From contig CAAHDV010000144.1 of NCBI GenBank assembly GCA_900770535.1, positions 1-5,117 of the forward strand: 5,117 nt of DNA, given 5' to 3'. Shown piece by piece: positions 1-4,759 of the stretch. The stretch is from Lachnospiraceae bacterium (lineage in GTDB: Bacteria > Bacillota > Clostridia > Lachnospirales > Lachnospiraceae). The position numbers and the translations under genes were made by a program. The notes beneath the pieces were generated by a model. That model was not told the DNA's origin. It searched no databases and saw only the letters and a list, made by a program, of their open reading frames with translations. Each line of letters opens with the position of its first letter. The first letter of the stretch is position 1.

Positions 1-1062
1 CAGCATGCCCGCACCCTCTTAAACCTCTACAGCCAGAACAGCTGCTCCTACCTGGCACTGGAGGACGACAAACAGCTCTACTTTGGCCGGAATGTGGACG
101 GCGTAATTCCTTACGGCGTGGTGGGTGATACCATCATCGTCAACGGGGACCCGGTCTGCGCGGACGCAGATTTCCCGGCACTGCTTTCCGAATTTAAAGA
201 TTTCTGTGTGCGAAGCGCCCACAAGATCTTTTTCTTAAGCGTCACGGACCATTATCTGGAAGAATACAAACATCAGGGCTTTGGCTATGTCAAATGTGGA
301 GAGGAAGCACGCTTCTTCCTGGCTGACTACGAGATCAGCGGCAAAAAGGGCGCCAAGATGCGCATGAACATCAACCACGCAAAAAAGGCCGGTGTGACCA
401 TTTCCGAGTACCAGCCATTGAAGCAGCGGGATCCGGATATCGAATCCGCCTTTGACCGCGTCACAAATGAATGGCTCGGTCAGAAAAAGAGTTCCCTGCT
501 GGCCTTCACCATGGGAAAAGCCGGACTGGAGAACCCCATGGACAGACGCTATTTCTATGCAAGAAATGCCGAAGGAACCATTGTAGCCTTCATTGCCTTT
601 GTCCCGTTTCTCGGAAAAGACGGCTACATGGCCGATGTTACCCGCCATGGAAACGATGCCCCAAGCGGCGTCATGGAAACCATCATTTACGAAGCCTTCC
701 AGACCTTCCGCGAAGAAGGCATTCACTACGGAAGTCTTGGCGTAGCGCCCCTGGCCGGACTGGATGATGAAAAAGCCAGCCTGACAGAGCGGCTGCTGCG
801 GTTCGTGTACAACAACTTAAACGACTGCTATGGCTTTAAGGATCTGTACCGCGCCAAAGAAAAATACAGCCCAACGGAATGGCTCCCGGCTTACTATATT
901 TACCTTCCGAAGCATCCGACTCCGGATATGTTTTACGCAGTGGTAAAGATCCAGAACCCGAACGGAATCCGCGAGGGCATCCGGTCTTTCCTGAAGGGAA
1001 AAATGCATCATGAACATCACGAAAGAAACGATCAGCACAAACAGCCAGAAAATCAGAAATAA
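1..1062 (+). CDS. mprF: MprF-like phosphatidylglycerol aminoacyltransferase, C-terminal part (5' end outside window)
   Basis: The reading frame is open from the first base, so the gene begins upstream; 353 residues are visible, and the GTG at position 94 is an internal valine. The fragment matches the C-terminal catalytic domain of MprF/LPG synthase (DUF2156). Family landmarks in order are SYLALEDDKQ, VDGVIPYGVVGD followed by NGDP (about residues 32-51), KKGAKMRMNINHAKKAG (115-131), the strand FYARNAEGTIVAFIAF, DVTRHGNDAPSGVMETIIYE, SLGVAPLAG (about 245-253) and YGFKDLYRAKEKYSP (about 277-291). Such enzymes transfer an amino acid, often lysine or alanine, from charged tRNA to phosphatidylglycerol on the inner membrane face, lowering surface charge and giving resistance to cationic peptides. 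The amino acid used cannot be read from sequence. Full-length MprF has an N-terminal membrane flippase, which would lie upstream; a shorter soluble DUF2156 protein is less likely. The last 18 residues are His/Asn/Gln-rich and lie mostly in the overlap with the next gene. Confidence 0.85.
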   Translation, partial: QHARTLLNLYSQNSCSYLALEDDKQLYFGRNVDGVIPYGVVGDTIIVNGDPVCADADFPALLSEFKDFCVRSAHKIFFLSVTDHYLEEYKHQGFGYVKCGEEARFFLADYEISGKKGAKMRMNINHAKKAGVTISEYQPLKQRDPDIESAFDRVTNEWLGQKKSSLLAFTMGKAGLENPMDRRYFYARNAEGTIVAFIAFVPFLGKDGYMADVTRHGNDAPSGVMETIIYEAFQTFREEGIHYGSLGVAPLAGLDDEKASLTERLLRFVYNNLNDCYGFKDLYRAKEKYSPTEWLPAYYIYLPKHPTPDMFYAVVKIQNPNGIREGIRSFLKGKMHHEHHERNDQHKQPENQK

Positions 1063-1948
1063 AGCAGTCAGCCTGGTAACAAACCTGCACCAGAAGAGCA
1101 GACCGGAGCAAGGCTATCTGGATACCCCGGAAGCACACCTCTACTATGAGGTGACCGGCTGCGGAACCCCAATCCTGATGCTTCACGGAAACAGCCAGTC
1201 GCACCATGTGTTTCACTCCTATAAGCGGAATCTGCAGAAAAACTATCAGGTAATTCTGATGGACAGCCGCGGGCACGGACGTTCCCGGGCAATCTCCCGC
1301 ATGCACAGGCATTTCTCCGCCCCGGCTTCCGGCAGCGCAGCAACGGCCTCTGCTGCTTCCGGCCCCGCTCCAGACGAACAACCCTATTTTACCATCCACG
1401 ACATGGCTTGCGACGCTGCCGCCCTGCTGGACCACCTTGGCATTGAAAAAGCCATCCTGTTCGGCTTCAGCGATGGTGCCAACATCGCGCTGGAGTTTGC
1501 CTGCTGCTTTCCAGAGCGCACACTGGCTGTCATCTCTGCCAGCGGCAACGCCCTGCCCCACGGGCTGCGTCTTCCGGTACGCCTTGGCACACAGATGACC
1601 GGCTGTGCCCTTGCCCTTTTCAAGGACTTTTTGCCAGACGGAACGCTGCGCCAGCACCTGACAAACCGCCTGCAGCTCAACACGCTCTTAACAGATTCTC
1701 CGAATCTTTCTGCCGGGCGCCTGCAGCAGATTCAGGCACCGGTTCTGATCCTTGCCGGAACCCGGGATCTCATAAAGACCTCTCATACCCGCTGGATGGC
1801 AGAGCAGATTCCAGACAGCCAGCTCAGACTGATCGAGGGCGGCACCCACAAGGTTCTGTTTTTACAGGAGCAGCAGTGCATGAAGTACATTCTGGAATTT
1901 CTTTTAAACAGCCAGCAAATTCCACTGGAATCCCAAAAAACGAAATAA
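1010..1948 (+). CDS. alpha/beta-fold hydrolase
   Basis: This 312-residue protein has a complete alpha/beta-hydrolase signature. It shows the oxyanion-hole strand ILMLHGN (55-61), DSRGHGRS (85-92), the nucleophile elbow GFSDG with Ser154, the acid in LAGTRDLI (Asp253) and the catalytic histidine in GGTHKV (His280). No signal peptide is seen, so it is probably cytoplasmic; the substrate cannot be predicted. ATG 1010 lies 53 bases inside the preceding gene in another frame and follows GAAGGGAA by about nine bases. No in-frame ATG, GTG or TTG occurs between it and the start of the conserved domain (about residue 37), so the long overlap is probably real and suggests translational coupling. About 30 residues after RGHGRS (94-124) form an Ala/Ser/Pro-rich insertion not usual in the family, with ASG repeated ten residues apart. 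The gene ends 14 bases before a hairpin terminator. A role related to MprF, for example in lipid turnover, would be guesswork. Confidence 0.9.
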   Translation: MNITKETISTNSQKIRNKAVSLVTNLHQKSRPEQGYLDTPEAHLYYEVTGCGTPILMLHGNSQSHHVFHSYKRNLQKNYQVILMDSRGHGRSRAISRMHRHFSAPASGSAATASAASGPAPDEQPYFTIHDMACDAAALLDHLGIEKAILFGFSDGANIALEFACCFPERTLAVISASGNALPHGLRLPVRLGTQMTGCALALFKDFLPDGTLRQHLTNRLQLNTLLTDSPNLSAGRLQQIQAPVLILAGTRDLIKTSHTRWMAEQIPDSQLRLIEGGTHKVLFLQEQQCMKYILEFLLNSQQIPLESQKTK

Positions 1949-1962
1949 AAAGCATAAAAAAT

Positions 1963-1999
1963 AAGAGCTATCTGACTTTCTCGTCATCAGATAGCTCTT
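1963..1999. terminator. Bidirectional intrinsic terminator shared by converging units
   Basis: Perfect 13-bp stem: AAGAGCTATCTGA at 1963-1975 pairs with TCAGATAGCTCTT at 1987-1999, with an 11-base loop. On the plus strand it follows the hydrolase stop by 14 bases and runs into only four T residues. On the minus strand it is followed by A and six T residues, then a second T run, so it is the stronger terminator for leftward transcription. It can therefore end both the mprF-hydrolase mRNA and minus-strand RNAs from the gap and the GGDEF gene. Confidence 0.88.
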
Positions 2000-2023
2000 T
2001 TAACAAATATCCCGAAGTTTCAC
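2000..2023 (-). CDS. Candidate micro-ORF, 7 codons (MKLRDIC)
   Basis: GTG start preceded by AGAGAGG about seven bases upstream; the TAA stop ends exactly at the edge of the terminator stem. A different frame across the same place reads GYLLKELSDDEKVR before a stop within the terminator stem, but it has no usual start codon. The GTG start is weaker evidence than an ATG. This may be chance; translation is untested. Confidence 0.15.
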   Translation of the reverse strand: MKLRDIC

Positions 2024-2062
2024 TTAATAACCTCTCTTTCTTTTTATTCTTTTTTCAAAGTG

Positions 2063-2083
2063 CTATGGGCCTCTGCCTTTCAT
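2063..2083 (-). CDS. Candidate micro-ORF, 6 codons (MKGRGP)
   Basis: ATG at 2083 follows a near-ideal Shine-Dalgarno sequence, AAGGAGGG (2092-2099), with normal spacing of about eight bases, and ends at TAG after six codons. In this AT-rich, otherwise gene-free stretch such a strong ribosome site stands out. The same frame stays open for 12 more codons after the TAG, rich in Lys and Arg, so a nonsense-shortened older gene is a possible alternative. Confidence 0.25.
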   Translation of the reverse strand: MKGRGP

Positions 2084-2146
2084 TGGAATCTCCCTCCTTC
2101 GATTACATCTATGTAAACTCGTTAAGAGATTTTTGTGTGGTAAGAT

Positions 2147-2158
2147 TTAGTAACCCAT
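2147..2158 (-). CDS. Candidate micro-ORF, 3 codons (MGY)
   Basis: ATG at 2158 has GGAGG (2167-2171) eight bases upstream, an ideal ribosome site, but the frame stops after three codons. The ribosome-site-to-start segment resembles that of the MKGRGP frame: both read GGAGG, four or five bases, then TCCAATG. It could be a start-stop element or a ribosome-binding decoy rather than a gene. Confidence 0.15.
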   Translation of the reverse strand: MGY

Positions 2159-2182
2159 TGGACCGTCCTCCGTTTTCTGAAG

Positions 2183-2213
2183 CTTTGTTTTTGTTGCTTC
2201 TTTGTTTTTGTTG
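2183..2213 (-). repeat. Two tandem copies of a 14-base A-rich repeat
   Basis: On the minus strand CAACAAAAACAAAG occurs twice without mismatch (2200-2213 and 2183-2196), separated by AAG, giving a period of 17. The pair sits at the very start of the predicted small transcript, so its RNA leader would be unstructured and CAA-rich. A weak GAAGC/GCTTC pairing flanks the second copy. Confidence 0.85.
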
Positions 2214-2218
2214 TCTTT

Positions 2219-2247
2219 ATTGTACGATATTAAGTACAATTTGTCAA
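2219..2247 (-). promoter_or_regulatory. Sigma-A promoter of the small transcript, overlapped by a palindrome
   Basis: On the minus strand the -35 box TTGACA (2242-2247) is a perfect match and the -10 box TACAAT (2219-2224) differs at one base, with a 17-base spacer. An inverted repeat, ATTGTAC (2219-2225) and GTACAAT (2234-2240) with an 8-base centre, covers the -10 box and most of the spacer. That is the classic place for a repressor operator. The regulator is unknown. Confidence 0.8.
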
Positions 2248-2304
2248 GCTTTATTTCTAATTATTTTTATATCTTTCTTTTATTTTCTGAATATATTGTT
2301 TGTA

Positions 2305-3294
2305 TTATTTATTTTTTAGATACAAAAAGGATATCTCATCCGAAATGCCCCTTGCATCGTTTCGTATTCCTTCTCGTTTCTCCGCGCTCTGCCCACAGTG
2401 TTTGAGCAGCGTTTCCGCGTAACCGGGACATTCCTGCACTCTGCGCATGCTGTCCTGATAATGCAGCTGTTTTTCCTGATACATCAGGCGCTCTGCCCGG
2501 TGAAGCAGCTGGCCCGCGCCGGTGCTGCCGCCATTCCACAGATAAGCAAAGGCAGCCAGTTCCTGTTCTTCCTGCTTCAGGCGTTCTTTCAGAAGCTCTG
2601 CCTGCCTGGTAAATTCCTCTTCCCGGATTTCCGGACAGATCACAACAAATTCATCTCCGCCGATCCGGTAAAGCTGGTCTTTTGCAAAATACTCCATACA
2701 TACCTCTGCCAGATGCCGGATGGCCTGATCCCCATATTCGTGTCCGTAGGTATCGTTTAAGTATTTCAGCCCGTTTAAGTCCGCAAAAGCAACGCCCACA
2801 GGAACCGGATGCTCCCGCAGATGATTCAGCATCCAGATATAGGATGTATTGTTCCGAATCCCGGTCAGCTGGTCCAGATAACTTAAATGAAGCAGATACT
2901 CCTGAAACTGTTTCTTCCCGATTTCGGAAGCAAGAACACGGCCAATATCCGAAAGCAGAGTCCTGTCCGAAGCAGCTGCGCTGCCGTGCACTACCAAAAG
3001 TTTTCCGTACAGTTTCTCTTCGAAAATAACAGAGGCCGCAAAATTCCCTGCTCCCCCCACGTTTGTTTTCTCTGATTCCGCCAATCTTCCAATACTGTCC
3101 GGCTTCCCGGCATCCGCGTCCCCGCACTCACAGAACTGCACCTGCTCTGCTGCATAATACTGACGCAGCAGTTCCAGTACCTGCGGCAGCACTTCCTGGC
3201 AATCTGCAGCCAGTGCCAGTAATTCTATGCATTTACTTTTTGTGCGGGCTGCCTGCAGCGCTGCAAACAGATCCGCCGCATTTTCGTGACTCAT
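2305..3294 (-). CDS. GGDEF-domain diguanylate cyclase with N-terminal GAF-like sensor
   Basis: This 329-residue soluble protein should make cyclic di-GMP from two GTP. Residues 1-135 resemble a GAF-type sensor, ending in VIFEEKLYGKLLVVHG and an amphipathic linker; the ligand is unknown. The GGDEF domain starts at LDQLTGIRN (140-148). It then shows FADLNGLKYLNDTYGHEYGD, with metal ligand Asp172 and guanine contacts Asn180 and Asp189, and an intact YRIGGDEFVVI with GGDEF at 212-216. The inhibitory RxxD site, which should begin nine residues before the motif, reads FAKD (203-206), so the arginine is lost and product inhibition is probably weak or absent. After HRAERLMYQEKQ (265-276) a tail of about 50 residues has no recognisable domain. 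The start has GGAGAA about seven bases upstream. No membrane segments or EAL domain are seen. It is transcribed divergently from the XRE gene. No terminator follows directly, so its mRNA probably runs through the small-transcript region to 1963. Confidence 0.92.
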   Translation of the reverse strand: MSHENAADLFAALQAARTKSKCIELLALAADCQEVLPQVLELLRQYYAAEQVQFCECGDADAGKPDSIGRLAESEKTNVGGAGNFAASVIFEEKLYGKLLVVHGSAAASDRTLLSDIGRVLASEIGKKQFQEYLLHLSYLDQLTGIRNNTSYIWMLNHLREHPVPVGVAFADLNGLKYLNDTYGHEYGDQAIRHLAEVCMEYFAKDQLYRIGGDEFVVICPEIREEEFTRQAELLKERLKQEEQELAAFAYLWNGGSTGAGQLLHRAERLMYQEKQLHYQDSMRRVQECPGYAETLLKHCGQSAEKREGIRNDARGISDEISFLYLKNK

Positions 3295-3363
3295 TCTTAT
3301 GTTCTCCGTGTTTTTGTTCCTAAAAAAATAACGTTTTTCGTTTCAAATCAAGCAATTACCCCC

Positions 3364-3392
3364 ATTATATCATCTATAGATATAATCATCAA
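3364..3392 (-). promoter_or_regulatory. Sigma-A promoter of the GGDEF gene
   Basis: On the minus strand the -35 box TTGATG (3387-3392) and a perfect -10 box TATAAT (3364-3369) are separated by 17 bases. Transcription should begin near 3357, giving a leader of about 63 nt. The spacer contains the self-complementary ATCTATAGAT (3372-3381) and one copy of the 22-base-spaced repeat, so a protein bound there would block RNA polymerase. Confidence 0.8.
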
Positions 3393-3408
3393 TCTTTATA
3401 GATGTAAT
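3371..3408. promoter_or_regulatory. Probable operator: 22-base-spaced direct repeats with inverted repeat
   Basis: TATAGATATAAT (3375-3386) and TATAGATGTAAT (3397-3408) match at 11 of 12 bases with a period of 22, about two helical turns. CATCTATA (3371-3378) and TATAGATG (3397-3404) also form a perfect inverted repeat. A further inverted partial copy, TAGATATA on the minus strand, lies at 3439-3446 beside the XRE ribosome site. The position between divergent genes suggests binding by the XRE protein for autoregulation and control of the GGDEF gene; this is inference. No convincing promoter for the XRE gene itself was found; the possible -35/-10 pairs in 3395-3438 are weak. Confidence 0.55.
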
Positions 3409-3461
3409 TTTTTCAGAATAAATTTGTTATCCTATCTCTATATCTAAAGGGAGTAACTCGC

Positions 3462-3761
3462 ATGGACATCGGAACAAGAATCAGCTTTTTCAGGAACAAA
3501 AAACAATACAGCGTAAACCGGCTCGCAACTCTGGCGGGTATTTCCCAGAGTTATCTGCGGGACGTGGAATTAGGAAAAAAGAACCCCACAGTCGAGGTTC
3601 TTTCTTATATCTGCGACGCCCTGGACCTGTCTCTCCGGGATTTTTTCGATGACACACTGGAATCCCGTTTCTGCCAGGATCCGCTGCTGGCCCGGATCTA
3701 CCGGATGAGCCCGGAGCAGCGGAACGCACTTCTTCAGTTTTTAGACTGCATGGATCAATAA
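3462..3761 (+). CDS. XRE-family helix-turn-helix transcriptional regulator
   Basis: A 99-residue DNA-binding protein. Residues 5-62 form a Cro/C1-type helix-turn-helix: TRISFFRNKKQYSVNRLATLAG leads into the recognition helix ISQSYLRDVELGKKNPTVEVL, with the family's E-x-G-K-x-x-P signature, then YICDALDLSLRDFF. The tail of about 35 residues ends MSPEQRNALLQFLDCMDQ, a short helical segment common in small XRE regulators of Clostridia and probably used for dimerisation. There is no sensory or peptidase domain. AAAGGGAG lies eight bases before the ATG. The gene is divergent from the GGDEF gene across 167 bases carrying repeat operators, and it converges on the acylphosphatase gene with an 11-base gap. 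Control of the cyclase and of its own gene is inferred from the layout. No toxin partner is adjacent, which argues against an antitoxin role. Confidence 0.9.
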   Translation: MDIGTRISFFRNKKQYSVNRLATLAGISQSYLRDVELGKKNPTVEVLSYICDALDLSLRDFFDDTLESRFCQDPLLARIYRMSPEQRNALLQFLDCMDQ

Positions 3762-3772
3762 GACCTGCAGCA

Positions 3773-4045
3773 TTACCGCACCGAAAAGCTCTTCTCCTCT
3801 GTATCTAACGGAATCTCCTCTGTATCCATCCACTCGATGGTAATAAACTGGTTATGGTTCAATCCCACCAGCAGCTTGTTGATCATATATTCGCTTCCCT
3901 GAATCTCCAGGAGCACGGTTCCATCGTACTCATTGCGCACCCAGCCGGTCAGGCCCAGGGACTGGGCAAGGTATTTCGCGGTGTAGCGGAAGCCCACGCC
4001 CTGCACGCGGCCGCGGAAAATAATGCGTTTTCTTACATCTGCCAT
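3773..4045 (-). CDS. acyP: Acylphosphatase
   Basis: At 90 residues this is the standard length of the family. It hydrolyses carboxyl-phosphate bonds such as that of acetyl phosphate in the cytoplasm. The signature FRGRVQGVGFRY (10-21) carries the phosphate-binding loop and catalytic Arg20, and GWVRNEYDGTV (34-44) carries catalytic Asn38, so both key residues are intact. The usual C-terminal strand is represented by KSFSVR. It is the second gene after the YgjP-type peptidase with a 9-base gap; its Shine-Dalgarno sequence GGAGGG (4050-4055) overlaps the upstream TAG stop, pointing to coupled translation. The stop lies 11 bases from the end of the convergent XRE gene, with no terminator visible between them. 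Other acylphosphatase-fold proteins (HypF N-terminus) are much longer, so the call is firm. Confidence 0.95.
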   Translation of the reverse strand: MADVRKRIIFRGRVQGVGFRYTAKYLAQSLGLTGWVRNEYDGTVLLEIQGSEYMINKLLVGLNHNQFITIEWMDTEEIPLDTEEKSFSVR

Positions 4046-4054
4046 AATTCCCTC

Positions 4055-4642
4055 CTACAAAGAATATTCTTTCAGCTGTTTCCTTCTCTCCAGGTAATCC
4101 GGACAATACTTCTCCACCTCCGCCCAGAACGCCTCAGAATGGTCCATATGGCGCCTGTGGGCCAGTTCATGGATTACCACATAGTCCAATAGCTCATCCG
4201 GCAGAAACGCCAGCTGGTAGTTGAAATTCACGTTGCCCTTCGCGCTGCAGCTGCCCCAGCGGGTCTTCTGGTTCTTTACGGTAACATAACCGACTGTCAC
4301 GCCCATTATCTCACAGTAGTGCCGCACCCGCTTTCCGATTTTCAACTGGATTTTCATCCGGTCCGTTTTGCTTAAAAGCTCCGGCGGCGGTGCCGGTGTT
4401 GTCTTCCGGTTCGCTTCCCGCTCTGCCATGACCGCTGTTTTTTCCAGAATCCAATCCCGGTGGGCCTCCACAAAAGCCTTCAGCTCCCGGTCCGAAACAC
4501 GGGCCGGAATCCGCGCCAGAACCGTATTGGCATCCCGCACCTCCAGGCCAAGGCTTTTTCTGGCGGAGCGGATGACCGGAACACGGATTTCTCCCTGCCC
4601 AGGCGCGCCTGATATTGTCAATTCTGCTATCATAATCTGCAT
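4055..4642 (-). CDS. YgjP-type zinc metallopeptidase (DUF45, M48-like)
   Basis: A 195-residue protein of the YgjP/DUF45 family, soluble gluzincin-like metalloproteins with no well-established substrate. The family core is complete: KTRWGSCSAKGNVNFNYQLAFLP (126-148), then the zinc motif HELAH (158-162, with Glu159 as catalytic base), then the third ligand His168 in MDHSEAFW, and a C-terminal YLERRKQLKEYSL. The N-terminal region (VIRSARKSLGLEVRD, then ELKAFVEAHRDWILEK) also fits. A Pro/Thr-rich linker lies at about 80-90. The annotated ATG at 4642 touches the purine-rich GAAAGGG, whereas the ATG three codons later (4633) has it at normal spacing, so translation probably starts at 4633, giving 192 residues. 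No signal peptide or membrane segment is seen. It is first in a two-gene unit with the acylphosphatase. A functional link between the two is not evident. Confidence 0.9.
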   Translation of the reverse strand: MQIMIAELTISGAPGQGEIRVPVIRSARKSLGLEVRDANTVLARIPARVSDRELKAFVEAHRDWILEKTAVMAEREANRKTTPAPPPELLSKTDRMKIQLKIGKRVRHYCEIMGVTVGYVTVKNQKTRWGSCSAKGNVNFNYQLAFLPDELLDYVVIHELAHRRHMDHSEAFWAEVEKYCPDYLERRKQLKEYSL

Positions 4643-4649
4643 CCCTTTC
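4643..4649 (-). promoter_or_regulatory. Ribosome binding site that decides the YgjP start
   Basis: GAAAGGG on the minus strand directly touches the first ATG (4642) but lies nine bases before the second in-frame ATG (4633). Normal spacing favours the second. Confidence 0.55.
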
Positions 4650-4662
4650 TGCTGCCCTTTCC

Positions 4663-4671
4663 ATCATAACA
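4663..4671 (-). promoter_or_regulatory. Probable extended -10 promoter of the ygjP-acyP unit
   Basis: TATGAT (4663-4668) on the minus strand is preceded by TGT (4669-4671), an extended -10 element. The -35 region 17 bases upstream, TTTTGT, is poor, and it overlaps the U tract of the dctP terminator. Transcription would start near 4656, leaving a very short leader. Confidence 0.5.
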
Positions 4672-4680
4672 CAAATCCAC

Positions 4681-4725
4681 AGAAAACAAAACACGGGCCG
4701 GGTGACAGTTCCATCACCCAGCCCG
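4681..4725 (-). terminator. Intrinsic terminator after the TRAP binding-protein gene
   Basis: A 12-bp GC-rich stem (4714-4725 with 4694-4705, one G-U pair) and an 8-base loop, followed on the minus strand by TGTTTTGTTTTCT (4681-4693). It starts 34 bases after the dctP stop. The plus-strand side lacks a T run, so it works leftward only. Confidence 0.88.
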
Positions 4726-4759
4726 CATAATATCAGCGTAAAGCCATTCCCTATTAAAT

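Larger units (their letters stand above)
1956..2212 (-). ncRNA. Candidate small RNA or micropeptide transcript of roughly 250 nt
   Basis: This covers most of the 356-base gap between two convergent genes. A consensus promoter at 2219-2247 fires leftward and the hairpin at 1963-1999 with its U-rich tail would end the RNA, giving about 257 nt; both ends are estimates. The predicted RNA begins with an unstructured A-rich leader carrying a 14-base tandem repeat. It then holds three Shine-Dalgarno-plus-start combinations that open only tiny frames: MGY (2147-2158), MKGRGP (2063-2083) and a GTG-started MKLRDIC (2000-2023), whose stop abuts the terminator stem. No frame with a usual start exceeds a handful of codons. 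It could be a regulatory RNA, a micropeptide mRNA, or the remnant of a decayed gene that kept its promoter and terminator. I recognise no known RNA family. There is no minus-strand gene just past the terminator, which argues against an attenuator leader. Confidence 0.45.

Noticed and set aside
235..726. Minus-strand frame of 163 codons opposite the mprF-like gene
   Set aside because: It is the mirror of a clearly conserved coding sequence, with no ribosome site and no recognisable family.
836..1657. Minus-strand frame of 273 codons spanning the mprF-hydrolase junction
   Set aside because: Its composition is Gly/Arg/Cys-rich as expected for an antisense shadow, and both plus-strand genes have intact catalytic motifs.
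2040..2180. C-rich motifs on the plus strand (CTCCCTCC, GTCCTCC) as an anti-Shine-Dalgarno small RNA
   Set aside because: No plus-strand promoter was found in the gap. The motifs are better explained as complements of minus-strand ribosome sites.
1876..2319. Plus-strand frame of 147 codons with Phe/Leu-rich hydrophobic C-terminal half, like a small membrane protein
   Set aside because: It begins inside the hydrolase gene, lacks a ribosome site, and passes through the terminator hairpin. The hydrophobicity simply reflects T-rich DNA, and the opposite strand shows the coherent signals.
3320..3344. AACG/CGTT mini-hairpin followed by a T run in the GGDEF leader, as a possible attenuator
   Set aside because: A four-base stem is too weak to terminate transcription.
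3462..4045. XRE gene plus neighbour as a toxin-antitoxin pair
   Set aside because: The neighbours are an acylphosphatase in convergent orientation and a GGDEF protein in divergent orientation; neither resembles a toxin.
4059..4072. Perfect 14-base palindrome AAAGAATATTCTTT at the 3' end of the peptidase gene
   Set aside because: It encodes the KEYSL tail and has no loop or T run. No promoter is nearby, so a regulatory role is not supported.
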